From an uncultured Clostridia bacterium (GTDB lineage Bacteria > Bacillota > Clostridia > Oscillospirales > CAG-272): 53,785 bases of DNA. Below the pieces are notes generated by a model, which was not told where the DNA came from, ran no database searches, and saw only the letters and a list, made by a program, of their open reading frames with translations. The stretch lies in contig CALWTY010000010.1 of assembly GCA_944384585.1 (NCBI GenBank), positions 1-53,785 on the forward strand, written 5' to 3'. The position numbers were made by a program, and so were the translations under genes. This document shows positions 1-7,641 of this stretch, in pieces. Numbering within the stretch: the first letter of the stretch is position 1; the number at the start of each line of letters is the position of its first letter.

Positions 1-74
1 CCTTGATATGGTATTTTTATTCTACCACATCAAGGGGGCTTTTGTCTATTGTCCGTTTTTAACGGACTTGTTCA
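1..74. repeat. Two nested inverted repeats at the window edge, possible IS-element end
   Basis: Bases 1-13 and 23-35 form an inverted repeat with one mismatch around a T-rich loop, and 51-57/61-67 form a perfect 7-bp hairpin (GTCCGTT, AACGGAC). This AT-rich patch lies just downstream of the surface-protein gene that ends at 124. The arrangement could be the outer end of an insertion sequence lying mostly outside the window, perhaps of IS3 type, or simply a terminator region. No transposase coding is visible, so the IS reading is weak. Confidence 0.25.
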
Positions 75-123
75 AGCTTCGGGCAGAGGGGCGTTTTTTC
101 CATGATCGGCGGCTTTTCGCTCG

Positions 124-1383
124 TTATTCCTTTTTCGCGGCTTTAAGCTTGGCATCAAAGATCAGATACAGAACCAATGCCGTCAGCAGGATCGAGATCA
201 GCGCCGTCAGCAGAATAATGAGCGGAATATTGTGCCCGCATTCTCCCGCAGCGTTCGATGAGCCGCTTTCCCCGCTTGTCACGCCGCTCTCACCGGAAAA
301 GGAATTCCCCGACGTGCTTGTCTGGGGGGAGAAATAGACTGCCTTGAGACTGACATCCCCCTCCGGCATCGTAAAGCTGATCTGTCTGGAGTCGGTCTTT
401 TCAATCTCAACGCCCTCAACCTCCCAATGGGAAAACTTCTCTCCCGCTTCATTTTCGGAAGGCGCGGAAGCGGTGACCGAGGCACCGGCCGCATACTGCC
501 CCTCGCTTCCTCCGCCGACCAGCGTTCCGTTTTCCACCCGCACGGTATGCTTGACGATCTCCTTATACTGTGCCGTGAGCTTGACGGGTGAGGCGGGCAT
601 CAGGAAACTGACGGGGTTTGCCGTCGGATCCTCAAGGGCAATTCCCTCCGCCTGCCATCCTACAAAGGTCTGCCCCTCGGCGGGGGGATCGGCGGTAACC
701 GTCACCATCTCATTTTCGCAGTACTGCTTGCCGTCGTCACCGGTTTTCCCGCCGCTGACGGTAAGATCATATGCAGGCGGCTGCTCCCCCGTTATCTTGT
801 TCAGCGTGACCGTCAGCTCCTCGATCGTGACGGGATCACGGTTGTCCCCGTAGATCAGACGGAAGAGGAACCAGATCTGCTCGCCGCGCTTCAGGGTATA
901 CTCCCCCTCAACGGTCCCCGGAGAGGGATTCAGGATCATGCCGGGATCGCGCCATATGCCGTTGCAGTAAAAGCCAACCTCGGCGTCTCCGCTTGCCCAC
1001 CAGGAAAAGGCCGTGACCTTATAGCTGTACACGCCGTCAACCGGTGCGGTGAAGACGATGTAGTCAAATACCCCCGCGTTGCAATAGGCAACCGCCTTCC
1101 CGTTCTCCAGCGAAAAATGGATGACGGAATCGTTTTTCATTCCGTAGACGGGTCCGGGTTCGCTCAGGACCTCGAAGCGATCGAGGGGGCGCGCGCCGTT
1201 CGGCGGGATCTGCGTATTGGTCCAGAACGAGAACGGACCGGCGTTGAGCCGCTGCCCGAAGCCATAGTCCATCAAGCGGAACGCCTGCCCATCCCGAAAG
1301 GCAGCGCCGACGGGGAGACAAGCTGACGAAGCGGCAAGGGCAATCAAGACAGCCGCGAGCAGAATTCTGATAATTTTTTTCAT
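124..1383 (-). CDS. Membrane-anchored surface protein with two InlB-B/Flg_new-like repeats
   Basis: 419 residues. An N-terminal signal peptide (about 1-27) is followed by a beta-sandwich module (about 30-200) containing the string FDYIVFTAPVDGVYSY. Two tandem repeats of the divergent InlB-B/Listeria-Bacteroides type follow (about 205-275 and 280-350), recognisable by TADPPAEGQTFVGWQ and by SFxMP segments. A Ser/Gly-rich linker leads to a C-terminal transmembrane helix (about 385-408) with a basic tail, so the protein should be displayed outside the cell. The beta-sandwich is clearly related to the one in the gene at 4202. It lies 100 bp downstream of the GH106-like hydrolase on the same strand and is probably cotranscribed with it. 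The ligand is unknown; carbohydrate or surface adhesion is a guess from context. Confidence 0.8.
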   Translation of the reverse strand: MKKIIRILLAAVLIALAASSACLPVGAAFRDGQAFRLMDYGFGQRLNAGPFSFWTNTQIPPNGARPLDRFEVLSEPGPVYGMKNDSVIHFSLENGKAVAYCNAGVFDYIVFTAPVDGVYSYKVTAFSWWASGDAEVGFYCNGIWRDPGMILNPSPGTVEGEYTLKRGEQIWFLFRLIYGDNRDPVTIEELTVTLNKITGEQPPAYDLTVSGGKTGDDGKQYCENEMVTVTADPPAEGQTFVGWQAEGIALEDPTANPVSFLMPASPVKLTAQYKEIVKHTVRVENGTLVGGGSEGQYAAGASVTASAPSENEAGEKFSHWEVEGVEIEKTDSRQISFTMPEGDVSLKAVYFSPQTSTSGNSFSGESGVTSGESGSSNAAGECGHNIPLIILLTALISILLTALVLYLIFDAKLKAAKKE

Positions 1384-1483
1384 ACTGTACTCCTTTTCTC
1401 AGATGGCGGACAAGGTCCGATACGGTTGGAAGGGTGACGGGAGTTCCGTTTCCGCGGTCGGGTCGGTCAAGGGAGACCGATGT

Positions 1484-3754
1484 TCAGAACTTCACCGCTG
1501 CGAACAGTGCCGAGGCTGCCTCGACAGTAACCTGCACCGTACTGCCGCTCACCGAGGTGACGGTTCCGGTGTTGGGATCATAGAGATCAAAGCCCTTTGC
1601 CCCCTCATAGGTCAGGGTCAGGTTCTTTTCGAGATCGTGCGTGTTGACAAGCCAATACAGCGGTGCATCCTGAAGGCGGTATTTCCCGACATACAGCGTC
1701 GAGGTCGCGCGATCGATCTGCAGCTTGTCGTCCAGGAATTCCTTGGCGGAGGAGACTGCCTCGTCGATACCGACCGTCTTCAGCCCGGCAGCAAGCGCCT
1801 TGACCGACTCGGTATCGTCGAAGGCGTCAGCCAGCGTCGGGGTCCGTCCGATCCAGAGGACAAGCCCGCCGCTTTCCTCAAATTCCTTCAGCTTTTGCAT
1901 CACGTCGAGCGGGATCACCTCCACGCTCGGCATCAGGATGACGCGGAAGGAAACGTTTTCTGTGAACAGTCTGCCGTTTGAAATTTCCGCCTCCCGGATG
2001 AAAATATCGTCCGTGATCGTGAAATCCATCTGCTCGGCAAAGAGGGAAAGGGCAATCCTGCTCATCTGAGGCGCCTGCGCCTGATCCGGTCCGAAGAGCT
2101 TTGCGCTGTAGCTCGGCTTGGTATAGGCCTGAACCGTCGCAATCGGATAATACAGCCCGATCTCCCCGTCCCATTCTGCGCTGCGGGAGAGATAGGCAAG
2201 GCGTGCCAGATAGTCGATCAGCTCCTTCTCATGACTTTTGAAGAGCCCGCGGCCGACATAGGCGTTGATATGAGAGGCGCCGCAGAAAAAGGCGTTGTTG
2301 AGGGAGGTTTTGAAGAGACGGAACTGCTCGTCGGTATACTCCCCGGTCGCGGGAAGATCGGTCGCGCAAAGCTCCATCATCACAAGACGATCCTTGTCCG
2401 TCAGCGTAGCGACGGAGGAGACATACTTCACCGCCATAAAGATCGGCCAGCCCTCGCTCATGAAATTTTCGGGCTTCATCGACAGCACGTCGACGCCGGG
2501 GATCGACATCTCCCGCAGGCACTGCAGCAGATTGCCGTAATAATACGCATGATAGGTCATGCTCTCCTCCAGAAGACAATGCCCCGAGGAGCTTGTGCCG
2601 TTGGCCTCGCAGAATTCGCGGAGCTTTCCGAAATAGGTATCGGAGAGCAGCTCGGCAATCGTCTCGCGGTAGTTGACCCGCACCAACTTCGCCTCGTCGC
2701 TGTCGCCCGTAAAGATCAGATGATATTTGTCGGCAACGGAATAGCCGTGCATCTGCTCGAATTTTTCCTCAAAGCCCTCGATCCAGGAGAGCTGGGAATA
2801 CCGGAAGGTATCGGTGGTGTTCTGATAGACCTCCATCAGACTCGGCTCGTCGGTGAAGATCCCGATCGTATCGGAGAAGCCGCCGAACTGCTCGGCATAG
2901 GGCTTATAGGTATTTTGAATAAACGCGTCGACGGCGTCGGGATTGAGAAGGTTCGGATAGTAGGCGGCGCCGTTGCCGTTGTTGGCGGCGTGCGTCCCCT
3001 CAAAAAAGACCTTTTCGCAAAAGACATAGAAGGTCCAGCTCCCGCTCGTTCCGGCAAAGCTTGCGTCGGTGTCGTTGAAGATCGCCTCATGCACCTTTCC
3101 TCCCGAATCGACGGCATAGGCGCTGTGAATGCGGAGAAGGCCCTCCGGGAGGCTGACTGAGACGGGCGTCATGCCCTCACCTTCCCTCGCCTCGAAGACC
3201 AGCCCCTTGGCAAGATATTCGGGATGATCCTTGACGGTAAGACCGCCGGCCTGTGCCGAGGGATATCCCTTCTCGTCATAGAGCCACCAGGTTCCGCCGT
3301 TGTTCTTTTCAAGCAGCTCGATCGCCTTGCTCAGGTTCTCAAAGCCTGCGGGATCCTCGACATAGCGCTCGGTAAACGGCACGTTCGTCACGACTCCCCC
3401 CACGCCGACATCCTTCATTTCCCGCAGATAGCGCAGAAATTCCGAAATCGACGTGCTGTACTGATTGGCAAAGCCGTGGGCGATATCGTGCCAGCGATAG
3501 GCGGGCGCGGGATCGAGAAAGCCCGCGGCGTATTCTTCCTTCTGATATTCCATATGACTGACCTCTTCCGTTGTATCGCCCGACGAGATGCCCCCGTCAG
3601 GCGACGTATTGTCTGTCGATGCCGAAGCAGTGTCATCTCCGCTTCCGGACGGAGATCCTTCTCCGCCGTCAAACAGGCCGGTCGCAAAGCAGAGTCCCAC
3701 CGCCAGCGCCGCGATCAGCAGAAGCGCGGCGGCGATTATCACCGTTTTTTTCAT
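1484..3754 (-). CDS. Membrane-anchored glycoside hydrolase, GH106-like (alpha-L-rhamnosidase type)
   Basis: 756 residues. An N-terminal hydrophobic signal or anchor (about 5-27) is followed by a Ser/Gly/Asp/Thr-rich linker to about residue 65 and a long catalytic region. The segment WWLYDEKGYPSAQAGG near residue 155 and the acidic FTDEP motif near residue 300 resemble GH106-type hydrolases, whose known members release rhamnose from plant or bacterial glycans. The family assignment rests on recalled motifs, so the substrate is uncertain. It is exported and tethered to the cell surface, and stands first in a two-gene unit with the surface protein ending at 124. A good sigma-A promoter lies at 3804-3832. 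Confidence 0.55.
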   Translation of the reverse strand: MKKTVIIAAALLLIAALAVGLCFATGLFDGGEGSPSGSGDDTASASTDNTSPDGGISSGDTTEEVSHMEYQKEEYAAGFLDPAPAYRWHDIAHGFANQYSTSISEFLRYLREMKDVGVGGVVTNVPFTERYVEDPAGFENLSKAIELLEKNNGGTWWLYDEKGYPSAQAGGLTVKDHPEYLAKGLVFEAREGEGMTPVSVSLPEGLLRIHSAYAVDSGGKVHEAIFNDTDASFAGTSGSWTFYVFCEKVFFEGTHAANNGNGAAYYPNLLNPDAVDAFIQNTYKPYAEQFGGFSDTIGIFTDEPSLMEVYQNTTDTFRYSQLSWIEGFEEKFEQMHGYSVADKYHLIFTGDSDEAKLVRVNYRETIAELLSDTYFGKLREFCEANGTSSSGHCLLEESMTYHAYYYGNLLQCLREMSIPGVDVLSMKPENFMSEGWPIFMAVKYVSSVATLTDKDRLVMMELCATDLPATGEYTDEQFRLFKTSLNNAFFCGASHINAYVGRGLFKSHEKELIDYLARLAYLSRSAEWDGEIGLYYPIATVQAYTKPSYSAKLFGPDQAQAPQMSRIALSLFAEQMDFTITDDIFIREAEISNGRLFTENVSFRVILMPSVEVIPLDVMQKLKEFEESGGLVLWIGRTPTLADAFDDTESVKALAAGLKTVGIDEAVSSAKEFLDDKLQIDRATSTLYVGKYRLQDAPLYWLVNTHDLEKNLTLTYEGAKGFDLYDPNTGTVTSVSGSTVQVTVEAASALFAAVKF

Positions 3755-3803
3755 TCTGTCCTCCTTGTCGAATCACTGCGGCGCGTCAGCCGCCCGCATT
3801 TTG

Positions 3804-3832
3804 ATTATATCCTGCCGTCGGTCAAAAGTCAA
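3804..3832 (-). promoter_or_regulatory. Sigma-A-like promoter of the GH106-like gene
   Basis: On the minus strand, TTGACT (3827-3832) and TATAAT (3804-3809) are separated by exactly 17 bp. The start codon of the hydrolase is 50 bp downstream of the -10 box. The intergenic stretch 3755-4201 (447 bp) contains this promoter, the divergent one at 4078 and a duplicated initiation region; I see no gene in it. Confidence 0.7.
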
Positions 3833-4077
3833 TAGATTTCACCGCGATATAAACGATATGCCTACGAACTTGACATTCATCATCCTCTGATTCCTTTGTA
3901 GAAAAGCGACGAAAGATCGATTGATCCCAAAGAAAATCCTTGCGGTTAGCCTTGAATCCCCCCGTTCCGGAAGGAAGATAACGCCTCATTCGCCGCATAA
4001 ACGCCCATGTGTGCCCCGCATTTATAGGCGGTTATTTTTTTGGCATAGGCAATATAGACAAAGGCACGGGCAAAGTA

Positions 4078-4106
4078 TTGACGGGGCGTTTCGGATATGT
4101 TACAAT
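4078..4106 (+). promoter_or_regulatory. Sigma-A-like promoter of the surface-protein gene
   Basis: TTGACG (4078-4083), a 17-bp spacer, then TACAAT (4101-4106) preceded by TGT (extended -10). The predicted leader to the start at 4202 is about 90 nt and carries a small hairpin (CACAGA/TCTGTG, around 4117-4136). Confidence 0.7.
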
Positions 4107-4142
4107 CGAAACAGTCACAGAGAATGCGTTCTGTGCAGATAT

Positions 4143-4208
4143 ACTTTCAGAGAGAGGTGATCCATGTGAAAATCAAAAACTTTCAGAGAGAGGTGATCCA
4201 TATGAAAA
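4143..4208 (+). repeat. Direct duplication of a ribosome-binding site and start region
   Basis: Two copies (4143-4172 and 4179-4208), offset by 36 bp, agree at 29 of 30 positions. Each carries AGAGAGGTGA and a start codon. The only mismatch makes the first start GTG (4166) and the second ATG (4202). Because 36 bp equals 12 codons, both starts are in the same frame. Confidence 0.9.
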
Positions 4209-6106
4209 AGACAACAAAGCTCCTGTCACTGCTTTGTGCCGTCGCAGCAGTCATCATGATGATCCCGATGCAGCTTGCGGTCGGAGCGGAAGAAGTTGTT
4301 ACGGATCCCGCCGCGGGAACTGTTTACACGCTTGGCGACGCCGGTCTCGGCACGAAAACAAACCTCGGTGTTTTCTCGCTGTTCTATGCCGTTGGTGAGA
4401 ACGCTGACGGAAGCAACAAGGACGCCGCAATTGCCAAAAACAGACAGCATCTTAACTATATCGGCGAAGCCAAATGGCCGGGCGGTCCCGATTACCTTGT
4501 CAATGCGGAGGACAGTGTCAGACACATCAACGGTCCGATTGACACGAACACCCTTTTTGCAGTTAACGCCCTGAATCCCAATCAGCTTCAGGTCATCAGC
4601 TTCAAAGCACCGGCTTGCGGAAAATACACATTGTCATATGCGGCCGCTAAGCCGTGGGGCGATGCAAACAGCGAAGTTAATGTCGCGATTCAGGTTGCCG
4701 GTGAATTCAAGGCTGAATATGACTATACCGTTACCACCACACAGGGCGGTGCTTCGCACAACGTTGAACTGAAAACCGGCGAAGAAATCAATTTCGTCGT
4801 TTACGGCGGATGGGCAGGTTCAAACAACTGGGCTTTCTTCTCGAAATTCCAGATCACCCTTAACGAAGTGACCCACACCGCAAGTGAAGTCCTTGAAGAA
4901 AACAGAGTCGAGCCGACCTGCGCCGACGGTTCTGTTGACAAGGTCACCCGCTGCACAAAGTGCAATGCCCTTCTCTCCAAGACCACAGAGATTCTCCCCA
5001 AGGTTGCAGACAAGCACAAGGGTCCGGAGCTCACAAGAAACGTGAACGTTGTTCCCGCTACCTGCCAGACCGAAGGCTCTCATGATGTTGAGACCTACTG
5101 CGAATACTGCAACACTGTTATTAAGACCGAACCAGTCACCGATCCCAAGCTCACCGACCACACTCCCGAAGCCGGCGATCCGGTGAAGGAAAACGAGGTC
5201 GCGGCTACCTGCCACTCCGAGGGCTCCTATGACCTTGTCACAAGGTGCAAGACCTGCGGCGGCGTAATGGCAACCGAGCACAAGACCACCAAAAAGACCG
5301 ACCACACTCCCGGCGCAGCTGTCAGAGAGAACGAAAATCTTCCGACCGTTGTCGGCAAGGCAGGCTCCTACGACGAGGTCGTTTACTGCTCCGTTCCCGA
5401 GTGCAAGGCTGAAATTTCAAGAAAGACCGTAACGGTTTATCTTAAGAAGGTCAATTACACTCTTAAGAACTTCGGAAAGACGACCAATTTCTCTTCAAAC
5501 AACCTCTCCCTCATGTTCACCACAGCCGGCAACGGCACTGACATCGGCGGAGCAGTCGGTCAGTTTGCAGACACCCTTAAGCCCCTTAACAAGCTTGTTG
5601 ACATAAGCGGCGGCAAGCGCTACACACTCGGCGGCAATGACAAGTTCATGCACGCAGAGTATGTTGACGGTAAAATGCGCATCTACGCTGAAAACGGCGG
5701 CTTCAATGCCATCGTCTTCACCGCTCCCGAGGACGGCACCTACACTTACGAATTCTCCGGCCAGAACGCATGGGGCAACGACATCGAGGTCGCTGTCAAC
5801 TACAACGGCAACTCTTCCACCTGGGGCAATAGCGTAAACGGCGCATTCGGCAAGTCGCTCACCGCAACCGACACAGTTACCCTCAAGAAGGGCGAAAAGA
5901 TCTACTTCGTACCGCGTCTCACCGCAGGCGCTTCTCAGGCAGGTCAGAAGGACTACTTCGTTCTGGAAAGCTTCAGCATCTCCCATACTTCCTATACCAC
6001 CGAATCGCCCGCCACCGGAAACACGCTTCCCTCCGCCCTTCTTCTGACCGCCGTTTCCGCTGTCCTCTGCTTCACCGCGGCGGCAAGGAAGAAAAAAATC
6101 CGATAA
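4202..6106 (+). CDS. Sortase-type surface protein with duplicated beta-sandwich and CxxC repeats
   Basis: 634 residues from the ATG at 4202; a GTG at 4166 would add 12 residues before the signal peptide. Signal peptide about 1-29. An N-terminal beta-sandwich spans about 35-222. Four repeats follow at about 237-405, with a PATC...GS...RC/YCxxC pattern suggesting small metal- or disulfide-stabilised modules; the last repeat has lost its first Cys. A second beta-sandwich (about 415-598) contains FNAIVFTAPEDGTYTY and matches the protein ending at 124. The C terminus is a sorting signal: SPATG (602-606), a hydrophobic helix and AARKKKIR. SPATG fits the (S/N)PxTG pattern known from a clostridial class B sortase, so covalent wall anchoring is likely. 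The solute-binding lipoprotein follows after 18 bp. Confidence 0.85.
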   Translation: MKKTTKLLSLLCAVAAVIMMIPMQLAVGAEEVVTDPAAGTVYTLGDAGLGTKTNLGVFSLFYAVGENADGSNKDAAIAKNRQHLNYIGEAKWPGGPDYLVNAEDSVRHINGPIDTNTLFAVNALNPNQLQVISFKAPACGKYTLSYAAAKPWGDANSEVNVAIQVAGEFKAEYDYTVTTTQGGASHNVELKTGEEINFVVYGGWAGSNNWAFFSKFQITLNEVTHTASEVLEENRVEPTCADGSVDKVTRCTKCNALLSKTTEILPKVADKHKGPELTRNVNVVPATCQTEGSHDVETYCEYCNTVIKTEPVTDPKLTDHTPEAGDPVKENEVAATCHSEGSYDLVTRCKTCGGVMATEHKTTKKTDHTPGAAVRENENLPTVVGKAGSYDEVVYCSVPECKAEISRKTVTVYLKKVNYTLKNFGKTTNFSSNNLSLMFTTAGNGTDIGGAVGQFADTLKPLNKLVDISGGKRYTLGGNDKFMHAEYVDGKMRIYAENGGFNAIVFTAPEDGTYTYEFSGQNAWGNDIEVAVNYNGNSSTWGNSVNGAFGKSLTATDTVTLKKGEKIYFVPRLTAGASQAGQKDYFVLESFSISHTSYTTESPATGNTLPSALLLTAVSAVLCFTAAARKKKIR

Positions 6107-6124
6107 CAGAAAGGCCGATTCTTC

Positions 6125-7579
6125 ATGAAAAAAATCCTGCTTATACTCCTGTCTTCCCTCCTTATATTAAGCGCAGCTGCCTGCGCGAAGGATGATCCCG
6201 AAAAAGAAACCGATGCGCTCACCGAACAGCCGACGGAAACCGTTGAGGTCGACCCCTACGAGCATCTTCCCGACAAGACCTACAACGGCGCCGAGTTCCG
6301 CATTGCCACCCACAGCGGCAACGGCTACGAATTCTATATGGAAGAAGACAGCTCCGACCCGATCGACAGCGCCCTTTACCGCCGCAACCGCGCCGTGGAG
6401 GGACGGTATAACGTTTCCATCGCGCAGATCGTCTCCCCGCCCGGCGATTCACTCTATGCCCATACCGATCTGCTCATGCGGAATATCATGGCGGGGGAAT
6501 CGGCCTATGATATGATCTCGGCAACCGTCGTCGCCTCCGGCGGCCTCGTCGTCAACGCCTGTCTGCTCGATTGGGCCTCCTTCGAAACCAACCGCCTGGA
6601 TCAGCCCTGGTGGATTCAGCCGATCAACGACGAATTCGAGATCGAAGGGCACCTCTACACCGCGGTCGGGCACACCTGCATTTCCACGCTCCGCTGGACC
6701 TACGCCATCATGTTCAACCGCACGCAGGGCGATGATCTCCAAATCTCCCAGGTCGTCTTTGACGCAATCGACGAGGGAAACTGGACGATCGATTACTTTA
6801 ACTCTCTGGTCTCGACGATCTATGAGGACATCGACGGGGTCAGCGGCAGATCCGTCGGCGATTTCTACGGCTTCAACGCCGAAGCGCTGACCAATCTTGA
6901 CATCTTCCAGTTTGCCTTCGACATTCCGATGATCACAAGGGACGATCAAGGGCTGCCGCAGCTCGCCTTCGGAACCGAGAAGACCCACTCCGCCATAGAT
7001 AAGGTGCTGCAGCTCTACTGGCACAACAACGGCTCCTATATCAGCAAGGACACCGCCGGCATCGAGGGCAAAAACTTCGTTGAGGGACGCTCGGTCTTCG
7101 CCATTATGACCCTTGACACCTGCTTCACCGGACTGCGCAATCTGGAGGATAACTATGCCATCCTGCCCTTCCCGAAATATGACGCCGATCAACAGCAGTA
7201 TATGACGGGGATGATGGACAATTATTCGATCATCGGCATTCCCTTCGACGCCCCCGACGCCGAGATGTCCTCCGTCATCGCGGAGGCCCTGAACATCGAG
7301 GCGGAACGGATCATGTATCCCGTCTGGAAGGAGGAATCGCTCTCCAAGAAATTCGTGAGCGACGAATATACCGCCAAGTATCTGGATATTCTTCTGGCGG
7401 GAAGAAAAGCCGACATGGGCACGCTGTTCCAGCAGGATCTGGGCAGAATCGCCATGCTCTTCCGCGACATCGTCCGCTCCGAAAACAACACCTTCATGAG
7501 CGATTGGGCCGCTTCCAAGGAATCGCTCAACTCCAATCTTCAGATGATCATCGACAAATACCTCGAGAACGCCTCCTGA
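6125..7579 (+). CDS. Extracellular solute-binding lipoprotein (ABC family 1-like)
   Basis: 484 residues. The signal peptide ends in SAAAC, a slightly unusual lipobox that should give a lipid-anchored Cys at residue 20, and is followed by an acidic linker. The mature part begins with the segment YNGAEFRIAT, typical of clostridial family 1 substrate-binding proteins, which usually deliver sugars or oligosaccharides to an ABC importer. No permease or ATPase gene is adjacent, so it is an orphan receptor in this window. It sits 18 bp after the surface protein and faces the GH38 alpha-mannosidase across a shared terminator, which makes a glycan ligand plausible but unproven. Confidence 0.75.
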   Translation: MKKILLILLSSLLILSAAACAKDDPEKETDALTEQPTETVEVDPYEHLPDKTYNGAEFRIATHSGNGYEFYMEEDSSDPIDSALYRRNRAVEGRYNVSIAQIVSPPGDSLYAHTDLLMRNIMAGESAYDMISATVVASGGLVVNACLLDWASFETNRLDQPWWIQPINDEFEIEGHLYTAVGHTCISTLRWTYAIMFNRTQGDDLQISQVVFDAIDEGNWTIDYFNSLVSTIYEDIDGVSGRSVGDFYGFNAEALTNLDIFQFAFDIPMITRDDQGLPQLAFGTEKTHSAIDKVLQLYWHNNGSYISKDTAGIEGKNFVEGRSVFAIMTLDTCFTGLRNLEDNYAILPFPKYDADQQQYMTGMMDNYSIIGIPFDAPDAEMSSVIAEALNIEAERIMYPVWKEESLSKKFVSDEYTAKYLDILLAGRKADMGTLFQQDLGRIAMLFRDIVRSENNTFMSDWAASKESLNSNLQMIIDKYLENAS

Positions 7580-7596
7580 ATTCTTTCCGCCAATCA

Positions 7597-7634
7597 AAAA
7601 TCGGATATCCGACGATTCGGATATCCGATTTTTT
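7597..7634. terminator. Bidirectional intrinsic terminator
   Basis: An 11-bp perfect stem (ATCGGATATCC at 7600-7610 with 7619-7629) and an 8-nt loop. A run of six T follows on the plus strand and a run of A precedes it, so it can end both the solute-binding gene and the convergent mannosidase gene. Confidence 0.9.
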
Positions 7635-7641
7635 CATCAGT

